This document shows, one piece after another, positions 1 through 12,341 of a DNA stretch of 64,000 nucleotides (positions are counted from its first letter, which is position 1; every line of letters starts with the position of its first letter). The stretch is taken from the NCBI GenBank assembly GCA_035222895.1, contig JAVYIG010000060.1:124001-188000 (forward strand), given 5' to 3'. The stretch comes from Strongylocentrotus droebachiensis (Eukaryota > Echinodermata > Echinoidea > Camarodonta > Strongylocentrotidae). Made by a program: the position numbers and the translations under genes. The notes beneath the pieces were generated by a model. That model was not told where the DNA came from, did not search any database, and saw only the letters and a program-made list of their open reading frames with translations.

Positions 1-341
1 CAATTTTAAATTTTACGCGCGCATTAACGCGCGCACCTACGCGTACGCGCATTTTTGCGCGCATTTACTGATCTGAAATTGACCCGATAAATATTGACCT
101 TGATCATGACAAATATGAATGAGAAATGGCTTTCTGTTATGAAGATATGATCATAAGTTGATTTTCACAAAATGGCGTCTGGATGACGTCACGATGACTT
201 TGAGTCTTTGAAAAGTCACGCAGTTCTAAGTTAGATTAAGATCTATCATCATTGAAAGTTTCATGACAATGGCTTTATTCAGTCTTGAGATATCCTGCGA
301 ACAAAATCGAGGAAGAATAATAGGAAGAAGAAGAATAATAA
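1..341. repeat. A-family satellite monomer, partial (right-hand part)
   Basis: This is the right-hand part of the 1259-bp A monomer, cut by the window edge. It begins just before the CG-alternating tract (about 11-64), carries one TGACGTCA at about 184-191, and ends in the GAA/AAT-rich tail. The final A at 341 is the left flank of the B insertion that follows. Position 1 matches 7888, so this stretch is also the left edge of the 7,887-bp duplication. No gene is visible. Confidence 0.93.
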
Positions 342-381
342 CTAGACATAATACTTGTTTGGAACAAGTATAGGTGGGCTG
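342..381 (-). other. Helitron 3' terminus of B1: CTAG, hairpin, subterminal repeat
   Basis: On the plus strand: CTAG 342-345, 5-nt spacer, ATACTTGTT 351-359, loop TGG, AACAAGTAT 363-371, then AGGTGGGCTG 372-381. The stem is perfect over 9 bp. Hairpin plus CTRR terminus is the diagnostic 3' end of Helitrons, where it is thought to act as the rolling-circle termination signal. The other B copies have the same hairpin with a 7-nt spacer, for example B2 at 1625-1666. Confidence 0.85.
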
Positions 382-1624
382 GTCAACTAACATTTGAGAA
401 AAAATAGAGCAAAAATAAGCGACATACTGCTTACAAATTCTTAAAAGACAATATCATGTAGATTCATAACGTGAACTAAATTCACCTTCTATAGGCATAA
501 CACGCAAATTATGAAGTTTTTGACATGAGGCCTTTAATCAAAATTTTTACTATGATGACGTCATCAAAATGAAAAATGGTTATTACTGCGCTTGTAGAGA
601 ATTGTCTTAGCTACAACATATCGAAATTTTGAAGAAAATTGATCAATATTTACAGAGATACAATCAATTTTACATAAATATGCTGACGTCATAATATGCA
701 AATTCGTATTTTGAGTTCCAAGGCCATTATGATGATGTCACGATACACTTAATGGCCAAATGAGACATGGAATCATTTCTCCGACTCATACTCTATCTAA
801 ATATGAAAACAAATTGAAGGTCACGGCTCATTCCAAAGAGCTATAATGGATTTTGTATAGGCATGTTTTTGCCCATATATGCTATGTATTAAAAGAGCTC
901 GCGCGCACAGACGTTTATCTTGAATTGACGCTCATCTTGTTATTAATGGTCATAAAGAGATAAACATGGTATCAAATTCCTCGAAAAAATATGATAAATA
1001 TCATGAAAGAAAAAAAAATGGCGATTCTATGTTTTGTAATGTTGTTACGCGCGAAAACGCGCGCGCATGCTCATACGCGCGATTTTTTATAAAATGCTTA
1101 AAATGACCTGAAACGTATGCAAAAAAAAATTGAGACGATTTTGAGCATTTAAAAATTTTGCGCGCGCACTGACGCGCGGACGTACGCGCACGCGCGCGCT
1201 TTTTGACCTGAAATTGACCGGACTGATATTGACCTTGATCATGATAAATATGAATGAGAAATACCTTTTGGTTAAGAAGATATGATCATGAGTAAATTTT
1301 CAGAAAATTTCACAAAATGGCGCCTAGATGACGTCATCAGTCAAGGTCAAGGTTGAAAACCTTACTGTGTTTTCTCCATATGCCTATACATATGTGTGCC
1401 AAATTTCAAGTTATTTGATTTAGCCATTTTCAAGTTATTTTGCTAACAAAAAGTGGGTCGAAATAAGAAAAATAAATAATAAATAAATAAATAAATAATA
1501 AAGGCGATTTTAACAAAAATATAAGGTGGTCTGTATTAGATACAGCCCACCTGATAATAAATAAATAATAAAGGCAATTTTAACAAAATTATGAGGTGGT
1601 CTGTATTAAATACAGCCCACCTGA
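342..1624 (-). mobile_element. Helitron-like non-autonomous element, B1
   Basis: Read on the minus strand, the element starts 5'-TC (1624-1623) and ends CTAG-3' (345-342). The left flank is A (341), as expected of canonical Helitrons, which insert between A and T without target duplication. Near the CTAG end is a 9-bp stem with a 3-nt loop (351-371). Subterminal AGGTGGGCTG (372-381) is the exact complement of CAGCCCACCT at the 5' end. The 5' end carries two copies of a 70-bp terminal hairpin unit ending at 1554 and 1624. The body is collinear with the A monomer. There is no coding capacity, so any mobilisation would need a Rep/helicase supplied in trans. The 5' end abuts B2 directly. Confidence 0.85.
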
Positions 1625-3244
1625 CTAGACATATAATACTTGTTTGGAACAAGTATAGGTGGGCTGGTCAACTAACATTTGAGACAAAATAGAGCAAAAA
1701 TAAGCGACATACTGCTTACAAATTCTTAAAAGACAATATCATGTAGATTCATAACGTGAACTAAATTCACCTTCTATAGGCATAACACGCAAATTATGAA
1801 GTTTTTGACATGAGGCCTTTAATCAAAATTTTTACTATGATGACGTCATTAAAATGAAAAATGGTTATTACTGCGCTTGTAGAAAATTGTCTTAGCTACA
1901 ACATATCGAAATTTTGTAGAAAATTGATCAATATTTACAGAGATACAATAAATTTTACATAAATATGCTGACGTCATAATATGCAAATTCGTTTTTTGAG
2001 TTCCAAGGCCATTGTGATGACGTCACGATACACTTAATGGCCAAATGAGACATGGAATCATATTTCCGACTCATACTCTATCTTAATATGAAAAAAAATT
2101 GAGGATCCCGGTGCATTCCAAAGAGCTATAACGGATTTTGTATAGGCATGTTTTTGCCCATATATGCTATGTATTAAAAGACCTCGCGCGCACTGACATT
2201 TATCTTGAATTTACGCTCATCTTGTTAATAATAGTCATAAAGAGATAAACATGGAATCAAATTCCTTGAAAAAATATGAGAAATATCATGAAAGAAAAAA
2301 AAATGGCGATTCTATGTTTTTTAATGGTGTTACGCGCGAAAACGCGCGCACATGCTCGTACGCGCGATTTTTTATGAAATGCTTAAAATGACCTAAAACG
2401 TATGCAAAATAAATTTGAGACGATTTTGAGCATTTAACATTTTTGCGCGCGCACTGACGCGCGGACGTACGCGCACGCGCTCGTTTTTTGACCTGAAATT
2501 GACCGGACTGATATTGACTTTGATCATGATAAATATGAATGAGAAATGAATTTTGGTTATGAAGATATGATCATGAGTTGATTTTCAGAAAATTTCACAA
2601 AATGGCGCCTAGATGACGTCATCAGTCAAGGTCAAGGTTGAAAACCTTACCGTGTTTTGTCCATATGCCTATACATATGTGTGCCAAATATCAAAGCATT
2701 TGATTGAATCATTACAAAGTTATCTTGCTAACAAAAAAGTGGGTCGAAATAAGAAAAATAAATAATAAATAAATAAATAATAAAGGCGATTTTAACAAAA
2801 ATATAAGGTGGTCTGTATTAGATACAGCCCACCTGATAATAAATAAAGGCGATTTTAACAAAAATATAAGGTGGTCTGTATTAGATACAGCCCACCTGAT
2901 AATAAAGAAAGGCGATTTTAACAAAAATATAAGGTGGTCTGTATTAGATACAGCCCACCTGATAATAAATAATAATAATAAATAAAGGCAATTTTAACAA
3001 AAATATAAGGTGGTCTGTATTAGATACAGCCCACCTGATAAATAAATAAATAATAATAAAGGCAATTTTAACAAAAATATAAGGTGGTCTGTATTATATA
3101 CAGCCCACCTGATAAATAAATAAATAAAGGCGATTTTAACAAAAATATAAGGTGGTCTGTATTAGATACAGCCCACCTGATAAATAAATAAAGGCAATTT
3201 TAACAAAAATATAAGGTGGTCTGTATTAGATACAGCCCACCTGA
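1625..3244 (-). mobile_element. Helitron-like non-autonomous element, B2 (expanded 5' end)
   Basis: CTAG at 1625-1628 follows immediately after the terminal GA of B1. The hairpin is at 1636-1656 and AGGTGGGCTG at 1657-1666. The body is collinear with B1 and B3 but carries its own variants, for example an exact TGACGTCA inside the GGCCATTG/TAATGGCC repeat where B1 and B3 have TGATGTCA. At 1620 bp it is the longest B copy, because the 5' terminal unit is repeated seven times (2782-3244). No reading frame in it looks coding; the 70-codon minus-strand frame at 2712-2924 is a translation of that minisatellite. Confidence 0.85.
2782..3244 (-). repeat. 5'-terminal hairpin minisatellite of B2 (7 copies)
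   Basis: There are seven tandem copies of a 63-76-bp unit: an AAT/AAAT-rich lead, AAAGGCRATTTTAAC, then a hairpin with arms AGGTGGTCTGTAT and ATACAGCCCACCT (12 of 13 paired, loop TAG or TAT), then GA. The copies end at 2836, 2899, 2962, 3038, 3112, 3180 and 3244. Every copy but the last is followed by T, so each resembles a complete Helitron 5' end (TC on the minus strand) next to a T. B1 has two copies; B3 and B4 have one. Spacing differs only in the simple-repeat lead. Confidence 0.93.
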
Positions 3245-4454
3245 CTAGACATATAATACTTGTTTGGAACAAGTATAGGTGGGCTGGTCAACTAAAATTT
3301 GAGACAAAATAGAGCAAAAATAAGCGACATACTGCTTACAAATTCTTAAAAGACAATATCATGTAGATTCATAACGTGAACTAAATTCACCTTCTATAGG
3401 CATAACACGCAAATTATGAAGTTTTTGACATGAGGCCTTTAATCAAAATTTTCACTATGATGACGTCATCAAAATGAAAAATGGTTATTACTGCGCTTGT
3501 AGAGAATTGTCTTAGCTACAACATATCGAAATTTTGAAGAAAATTGATCAATATTTACAGAGATACAATCAATTTTACATAAATATGCTGACGTCATAAT
3601 ATGCAAATTCGTATTTTGAGTTCCAAGGCCATTGTGATGATGTCACGATACACTTAATGGCCAAATGAGACATGAAATCATATCTCCAACTCATACTCTA
3701 TCTAAATATGAAAAAAAATTGAAGGTCACGGTTCATTCCAAAGAGCTATAACGGATTTTGTATAGGCATGTTTTTGCCCATATATGCTATGTATTAAAAG
3801 ACCTCGCGCGCACTGACATTTATCTTGAATTTACGCTCATCTTGTTCATAATGGTCATAAAGAGATAAACATGGTATCAAATTCCTTGAAAAAATATGAG
3901 AAATATCATGAAAGAAAAAAAAATGGCGATTCTATGTTTTGTAATGGTGTTACGCGCGAAAACGCGCGCGCATGCTCATACGCGCGATTTGTTATAAAAT
4001 GCTTAAAATGACCTGAAACGTATGCAAAAAAAATTTGAGACAATTTTGAGCATTTAACATTTTTGCGCGCGCATTGACGCGCGGACGTACGCACACGCGC
4101 GCGTTTTTTGACCTGAAATTGACCGGACGGATATTGACCTTGATCATGGTAAATATGAATGAGAAATTACTTTTGGTTATGAAGATATGAACAAGAGTTG
4201 ATTTTCAGAAAATTTCACAAAATGGCGCCTAGATGACGTCATCAGTCAAGGTCAAGGTTGAAAACGTTATTGTGATTTCTCTATATGCCTATACATATGT
4301 GTGCCAAATTTTAAGTTATTTGATTGATCCATTTTCAAGTTATCTTGTGAACAAAAAAGTGGCGAGAATTAAGAAAAATAAATAAATAATAATAATAATA
4401 AAGGCAATTTTAACAAAAATATAAGGTGGTCTGTATTAGATACAGCCCACCTGA
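3245..4454 (-). mobile_element. Helitron-like non-autonomous element, B3
   Basis: CTAG at 3245-3248 abuts the GA of B2, and the element ends with CACCTGA at 4454 followed by T (4455). It has a single 5' hairpin: AGGTGGTCTGTAT 4424-4436, loop TAG, ATACAGCCCACCT 4440-4452. At 1210 bp it is the shortest B copy and probably closest to the basic element. Joining the sequence left of B1 (up to 341) to the sequence right of B3 (from 4455) recreates the normal A-A monomer junction without a lost or gained base. The 62-codon minus-strand frame at 3906-4094 has no family resemblance and is not called. Confidence 0.85.
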
Positions 4455-7400
4455 TAAAGAAAAATCTTGACGAAATCAAAAGGTGATACGTTGACTTCGT
4501 TACGTATCACCTAATGATTCCTTCAAAATTTGCAATTTCAACTTTCGATCGAAAATTTTAACATGATCCCAACATCTGATTAAAAAACAAAGTCACCCTT
4601 TTTTATAGCCCATGGTCTCAGCTATAACATACCCAAATTTGGGAGAAAACAAAGCACAAATGAGCGAGATAGTGCTGAAAGATGGATGCGATGTAGATTC
4701 ATAGTGTGGACAAAATTCACCCTCCATAGACATAACACGCAAATGACGAAAATTCTGACATGTGGCCTTTAATTGAATTTTTGACTATGATGACATCATT
4801 TAAATGAAAATTGGTGTCAACTGATCTCGAAGACGATTGCCTCGGCTACAACATATTAAAATCTAGAAGAGAATCGATGAATATTAAGAGAAATACACTA
4901 AATTTTCCATAAACATAATGACGTCATAATATGCATTTTTGTATTTTTGACTTCCAAGGCCATTATGATGACGTCAAGATGTACTTAATGGCCAAATGAG
5001 ATATGAAATCATACCTTCGACTCATACTCTATCTAAATATGGAAAAAAAATTGGCAGTCCTTATTCATATCAATGGACTTGTTATGGGCATGTTTTTGCC
5101 CATATACGCTATGTAATACAAAAATCGCGCCTGCGGACGGTTATCTTGAACGGACGCTCATTCCGTTATTAATAGTGATAAAGAGATAAACTTGGTATCA
5201 AATTGTTCGGAAAATTATGAGGAATATTCGGTCAAAAGCTTTTGCGGAGAAATTATTTTTCGTTCGGCCGTGACGAACGAAAACGTCCAAAAATGCGTGT
5301 TTTGCGCGATTTTTTATGAAATGCTTATAATGGCCTGAAACGTATGCAAAAAAAATTTAAGACGATTTTGAGCAATTTTAAATTTTACGCGCGCATTAAC
5401 GCGCGCACCTACGCGTACGCGCATTTTTGCGCGCATTTACTGATCTGAAATTGACCCGATAAATATTGACCTTGATCATGACAAATATGAATGAGAAATG
5501 GCTTTCTGTTATGAAGATATGATCATAAGTTGATTTTCACAAAATGGCGTCTGGATGACGTCACGATGACTTTGAGTCTTTGAAAAGTCACGCAGTTCTA
5601 AGTTAGATTAAGATCTATCATCATTGAAAGTTTCATGACAATGGCTTTATTCAGTCTTGAGATATCCTGCGAACAAAATCGAGGAAGAATAATAGGAAGA
5701 AGAAGAATAATAAAGAAAAATCTTGACGAAATCAAAAGGTGATACGTTGACTTCGTTACGTATCACCTAATGATTCCTTCAAAATTTGCAATTTCAACTT
5801 TCGATCGAAAATTTTAACATGATCCCAACATCTGATTAAAAAACAAAGTCACCCTTTTTTATAGCCCATGGTCTCAGCTATAACATACCCAAATTTGGGA
5901 GAAAACAAAGCACAAATGAGCGAGATAGTGCTGAAAGATGGATGCGATGTAGATTCATAGTGTGGACAAAATTCACCCTCCATAGACATAACACGCAAAT
6001 GACGAAAATTCTGACATGTGGCCTTTAATTGAATTTTTGACTATGATGACATCATTTAAATGAAAATTGGTGTAAACTGATCTCGAAGACGATTGCCTCG
6101 GCTACAACATATTAAAATCTAGAAGAGAATCGATGAATATTAAGAGAAATACACTAAATTTTCCATAAACATAATGACGTCATAATATGCATTTTTGTAT
6201 TTTTGACTTCCAAGGCCATTATGATGACGTCAAGATGTACTTAATGGCCAAATGAGATATGAAATCATACCTTCGACTCATACTCTATCTAAATATGGAA
6301 AAAAAATTGGCAGTCCTTATTCATATCAATGGACTTGTTATGGGCATGTTTTTGCCCATATACGCTATGTAATACAAAAATCGCGCCTGCGGACGGTTAT
6401 CTTGAACGGACGCTCATTCCGTTATTAATAGTGATAAAGAGATAAACTTGGTATCAAATTGTTCGGAAAATTATGAGGAATATTCGGTCAAAAGCTTTTG
6501 CGGAGAAATTATTTTTCGTTCGGCCGTGACGAACGAAAACGTCCAAAAATGCGTGTTTTGCGCGATTTTTTATGAAATGCTTATAATGGCCTGAAACGTA
6601 TGCAAAAAAAATTTAAGACGATTTTGAGCAATTTTAAATTTTACGCGCGCATTAACGCGCGCACCTACGCGTACGCGCATTTTTGCGCGCATTTACTGAT
6701 CTGAAATTGACCCGATAAATATTGACCTTGATCATGACAAATATGAATGAGAAATGGCTTTCTGTTATGAAGATATGATCATAAGTTGATTTTCACAAAA
6801 TGGCGTCTGGATGACGTCACGATGACTTTGAGTCTTTGAAAAGTCACGCAGTTCTAAGTTAGATTAAGATCTATCATCATTGAAAGTTTCATGACAATGG
6901 CTTTATTCAGTCTTGAGATATCCTGCGAACAAAATCGAGGAAGAATAATAGGAAGAAGAAGAATAATAATAAAGAAAAATCTTGACGAAATCAAAAGGTG
7001 ATACGTTGACTTCGTTACGTATCACCTAATGATTCCTTCAAAATTTGCAATTTCAACTTTCGATCGAAAATTTTAACATGATCCCAACATCTGATTAAAA
7101 AACAAAGTCACCCTTTTTTATAGCCCATGGTCTCAGCTATAACATACCCAAATTTGGGAGAAAACAAAGCACAAATGAGCGAGATAGTGCTGAAAGATGG
7201 ATGCGATGTAGATTCATAGTGTGGACAAAATTCACCCTCCATAGACATAACACGCAAATGACGAAAATTCTGACATGTGGCCTTTAATTGAATTTTTGAC
7301 TATGATGACATCATTTAAATGAAAATTGGTGTAAACTGATCTCGAAGACGATTGCCTCGGCTACAACATATTAAAATCTAGAAGAGAATCGATGAATATT

Positions 7401-8228
7401 AAGAGAAATACACTAAATTTTCCATAAACATAATGACGTCATAATATGCATTTTTGTATTTTTGACTTCCAAGGCCATTATGATGACGTCAAGATGTACT
7501 TAATGGCCAAATGAGATATGAAATCATACCTTCGACTCATACTCTATCTAAATATGGAAAAAAAATTGGCAGTCCTTATTCATATCAATGGACTTGTTAT
7601 GGGCATGTTTTTGCCCATATACGCTATGTAATACAAAAATCGCGCCTGCGGACGGTTATCTTGAACGGACGCTCATTCCGTTATTAATAGTGATAAAGAG
7701 ATAAACTTGGTATCAAATTGTTCGGAAAATTATGAGGAATATTCGGTCAAAAGCTTTTGCGGAGAAATTATTTTTCGTTCGGCCGTGACGAACGAAAACG
7801 TCCAAAAATGCGTGTTTTGCGCGATTTTTTATGAAATGCTTATAATGGCCTGAAACGTATGCAAAAAAAATTTAAGACGATTTTGAGCAATTTTAAATTT
7901 TACGCGCGCATTAACGCGCGCACCTACGCGTACGCGCATTTTTGCGCGCATTTACTGATCTGAAATTGACCCGATAAATATTGACCTTGATCATGACAAA
8001 TATGAATGAGAAATGGCTTTCTGTTATGAAGATATGATCATAAGTTGATTTTCACAAAATGGCGTCTGGATGACGTCACGATGACTTTGAGTCTTTGAAA
8101 AGTCACGCAGTTCTAAGTTAGATTAAGATCTATCATCATTGAAAGTTTCATGACAATGGCTTTATTCAGTCTTGAGATATCCTGCGAACAAAATCGAGGA
8201 AGAATAATAGGAAGAAGAAGAATAATAA
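4455..8228. repeat. A-family satellite, block of three monomers
   Basis: Monomers start (at AAAGAAAAATC) at 4456, 5712 and 6971. The first is 1256 bp because its AAT tail is one triplet shorter. In order, each contains: the hairpin AGGTGATACGT/ACGTATCACCT; a body with TGACATCA and exact TGACGTCA sites; hairpins TATGGGCA/TGCCCATA and TTTTCGTTCG/CGAACGAAAA; a CG-alternating tract; a third TGACGTCA; and a GAA/AAT-rich tail. The block is bounded on both sides by B elements inserted in the same AAT tract. No coding sequence is seen. Confidence 0.93.
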
Positions 8229-9511
8229 CTAGACATAATACTTGTTTGGAACAAGTATAGGTGGGCTGGTCAACTAACATTTGAGAAAAAATAGAGCAAA
8301 AATAAGCGACATACTGCTTACAAATTCTTAAAAGACAATATCATGTAGATTCATAACGTGAACTAAATTCACCTTCTATAGGCATAACACGCAAATTATG
8401 AAGTTTTTGACATGAGGCCTTTAATCAAAATTTTTACTATGATGACGTCATCAAAATGAAAAATGGTTATTACTGCGCTTGTAGAGAATTGTCTTAGCTA
8501 CAACATATCGAAATTTTGAAGAAAATTGATCAATATTTACAGAGATACAATCAATTTTACATAAATATGCTGACGTCATAATATGCAAATTCGTATTTTG
8601 AGTTCCAAGGCCATTATGATGATGTCACGATACACTTAATGGCCAAATGAGACATGGAATCATTTCTCCGACTCATACTCTATCTAAATATGAAAACAAA
8701 TTGAAGGTCACGGCTCATTCCAAAGAGCTATAATGGATTTTGTATAGGCATGTTTTTGCCCATATATGCTATGTATTAAAAGAGCTCGCGCGCACAGACG
8801 TTTATCTTGAATTGACGCTCATCTTGTTATTAATGGTCATAAAGAGATAAACATGGTATCAAATTCCTCGAAAAAATATGATAAATATCATGAAAGAAAA
8901 AAAAATGGCGATTCTATGTTTTGTAATGTTGTTACGCGCGAAAACGCGCGCGCATGCTCATACGCGCGATTTTTTATAAAATGCTTAAAATGACCTGAAA
9001 CGTATGCAAAAAAAAATTGAGACGATTTTGAGCATTTAAAAATTTTGCGCGCGCACTGACGCGCGGACGTACGCGCACGCGCGCGCTTTTTGACCTGAAA
9101 TTGACCGGACTGATATTGACCTTGATCATGATAAATATGAATGAGAAATACCTTTTGGTTAAGAAGATATGATCATGAGTAAATTTTCAGAAAATTTCAC
9201 AAAATGGCGCCTAGATGACGTCATCAGTCAAGGTCAAGGTTGAAAACCTTACTGTGTTTTCTCCATATGCCTATACATATGTGTGCCAAATTTCAAGTTA
9301 TTTGATTTAGCCATTTTCAAGTTATTTTGCTAACAAAAAGTGGGTCGAAATAAGAAAAATAAATAATAAATAAATAAATAAATAATAAAGGCGATTTTAA
9401 CAAAAATATAAGGTGGTCTGTATTAGATACAGCCCACCTGATAATAAATAAATAATAAAGGCAATTTTAACAAAATTATGAGGTGGTCTGTATTAAATAC
9501 AGCCCACCTGA
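8229..9511 (-). mobile_element. Helitron-like element B1, duplicate copy
   Basis: This is the copy of B1 in the second repeat of the 7,887-bp duplication. CTAG is at 8229-8232, the left flank A at 8228, and terminal GA at 9510-9511 abuts the next CTAG. I saw no difference from B1, so it was copied with its surroundings and is not a separate insertion. Confidence 0.85.
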
Positions 9512-11131
9512 CTAGACATATAATACTTGTTTGGAACAAGTATAGGTGGGCTGGTCAACTAACATTTGAGACAAAATAGAGCAAAAATAAGCGACATACT
9601 GCTTACAAATTCTTAAAAGACAATATCATGTAGATTCATAACGTGAACTAAATTCACCTTCTATAGGCATAACACGCAAATTATGAAGTTTTTGACATGA
9701 GGCCTTTAATCAAAATTTTTACTATGATGACGTCATTAAAATGAAAAATGGTTATTACTGCGCTTGTAGAAAATTGTCTTAGCTACAACATATCGAAATT
9801 TTGTAGAAAATTGATCAATATTTACAGAGATACAATAAATTTTACATAAATATGCTGACGTCATAATATGCAAATTCGTTTTTTGAGTTCCAAGGCCATT
9901 GTGATGACGTCACGATACACTTAATGGCCAAATGAGACATGGAATCATATTTCCGACTCATACTCTATCTTAATATGAAAAAAAATTGAGGATCCCGGTG
10001 CATTCCAAAGAGCTATAACGGATTTTGTATAGGCATGTTTTTGCCCATATATGCTATGTATTAAAAGACCTCGCGCGCACTGACATTTATCTTGAATTTA
10101 CGCTCATCTTGTTAATAATAGTCATAAAGAGATAAACATGGAATCAAATTCCTTGAAAAAATATGAGAAATATCATGAAAGAAAAAAAAATGGCGATTCT
10201 ATGTTTTTTAATGGTGTTACGCGCGAAAACGCGCGCACATGCTCGTACGCGCGATTTTTTATGAAATGCTTAAAATGACCTAAAACGTATGCAAAATAAA
10301 TTTGAGACGATTTTGAGCATTTAACATTTTTGCGCGCGCACTGACGCGCGGACGTACGCGCACGCGCTCGTTTTTTGACCTGAAATTGACCGGACTGATA
10401 TTGACTTTGATCATGATAAATATGAATGAGAAATGAATTTTGGTTATGAAGATATGATCATGAGTTGATTTTCAGAAAATTTCACAAAATGGCGCCTAGA
10501 TGACGTCATCAGTCAAGGTCAAGGTTGAAAACCTTACCGTGTTTTGTCCATATGCCTATACATATGTGTGCCAAATATCAAAGCATTTGATTGAATCATT
10601 ACAAAGTTATCTTGCTAACAAAAAAGTGGGTCGAAATAAGAAAAATAAATAATAAATAAATAAATAATAAAGGCGATTTTAACAAAAATATAAGGTGGTC
10701 TGTATTAGATACAGCCCACCTGATAATAAATAAAGGCGATTTTAACAAAAATATAAGGTGGTCTGTATTAGATACAGCCCACCTGATAATAAAGAAAGGC
10801 GATTTTAACAAAAATATAAGGTGGTCTGTATTAGATACAGCCCACCTGATAATAAATAATAATAATAAATAAAGGCAATTTTAACAAAAATATAAGGTGG
10901 TCTGTATTAGATACAGCCCACCTGATAAATAAATAAATAATAATAAAGGCAATTTTAACAAAAATATAAGGTGGTCTGTATTATATACAGCCCACCTGAT
11001 AAATAAATAAATAAAGGCGATTTTAACAAAAATATAAGGTGGTCTGTATTAGATACAGCCCACCTGATAAATAAATAAAGGCAATTTTAACAAAAATATA
11101 AGGTGGTCTGTATTAGATACAGCCCACCTGA
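9512..11131 (-). mobile_element. Helitron-like element B2, duplicate copy
   Basis: This is the copy of B2 at offset 7887, including all seven 5'-terminal hairpin repeats (10669-11131) with the same spacer lengths and the same TAT-loop variant in the fifth copy. Keeping such a slippage-prone array unchanged argues that the duplication is very recent or artefactual. Confidence 0.85.
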
Positions 11132-12341
11132 CTAGACATATAATACTTGTTTGGAACAAGTATAGGTGGGCTGGTCAACTAAAATTTGAGACAAAATAGA
11201 GCAAAAATAAGCGACATACTGCTTACAAATTCTTAAAAGACAATATCATGTAGATTCATAACGTGAACTAAATTCACCTTCTATAGGCATAACACGCAAA
11301 TTATGAAGTTTTTGACATGAGGCCTTTAATCAAAATTTTCACTATGATGACGTCATCAAAATGAAAAATGGTTATTACTGCGCTTGTAGAGAATTGTCTT
11401 AGCTACAACATATCGAAATTTTGAAGAAAATTGATCAATATTTACAGAGATACAATCAATTTTACATAAATATGCTGACGTCATAATATGCAAATTCGTA
11501 TTTTGAGTTCCAAGGCCATTGTGATGATGTCACGATACACTTAATGGCCAAATGAGACATGAAATCATATCTCCAACTCATACTCTATCTAAATATGAAA
11601 AAAAATTGAAGGTCACGGTTCATTCCAAAGAGCTATAACGGATTTTGTATAGGCATGTTTTTGCCCATATATGCTATGTATTAAAAGACCTCGCGCGCAC
11701 TGACATTTATCTTGAATTTACGCTCATCTTGTTCATAATGGTCATAAAGAGATAAACATGGTATCAAATTCCTTGAAAAAATATGAGAAATATCATGAAA
11801 GAAAAAAAAATGGCGATTCTATGTTTTGTAATGGTGTTACGCGCGAAAACGCGCGCGCATGCTCATACGCGCGATTTGTTATAAAATGCTTAAAATGACC
11901 TGAAACGTATGCAAAAAAAATTTGAGACAATTTTGAGCATTTAACATTTTTGCGCGCGCATTGACGCGCGGACGTACGCACACGCGCGCGTTTTTTGACC
12001 TGAAATTGACCGGACGGATATTGACCTTGATCATGGTAAATATGAATGAGAAATTACTTTTGGTTATGAAGATATGAACAAGAGTTGATTTTCAGAAAAT
12101 TTCACAAAATGGCGCCTAGATGACGTCATCAGTCAAGGTCAAGGTTGAAAACGTTATTGTGATTTCTCTATATGCCTATACATATGTGTGCCAAATTTTA
12201 AGTTATTTGATTGATCCATTTTCAAGTTATCTTGTGAACAAAAAAGTGGCGAGAATTAAGAAAAATAAATAAATAATAATAATAATAAAGGCAATTTTAA
12301 CAAAAATATAAGGTGGTCTGTATTAGATACAGCCCACCTGA
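11132..12341 (-). mobile_element. Helitron-like element B3, duplicate copy
   Basis: This is the copy of B3 at offset 7887. The CACCTGA end at 12341 is followed by T (12342) and the A monomer lead, as at 4454/4455. Confidence 0.85.

Noticed and set aside
2712-2924. 70-codon minus-strand frame (and its duplicate at 10599-10811)
   Set aside because: The peptide repeats itself because it translates the 5'-terminal hairpin minisatellite of B2; it is not a gene.
3906-4094. 62-codon minus-strand frame (and its duplicate at 11793-11981)
   Set aside because: Short frame across the CG-rich part of B3, not matched by an open frame of similar size in B1 or B2, and no recognisable motif.
342-4454. Cut-and-paste MITE interpretation of B elements
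   Set aside because: There are no terminal inverted repeats at the extreme ends and no target-site duplication; the A/T empty site with TC...CTAG ends fits a Helitron better.
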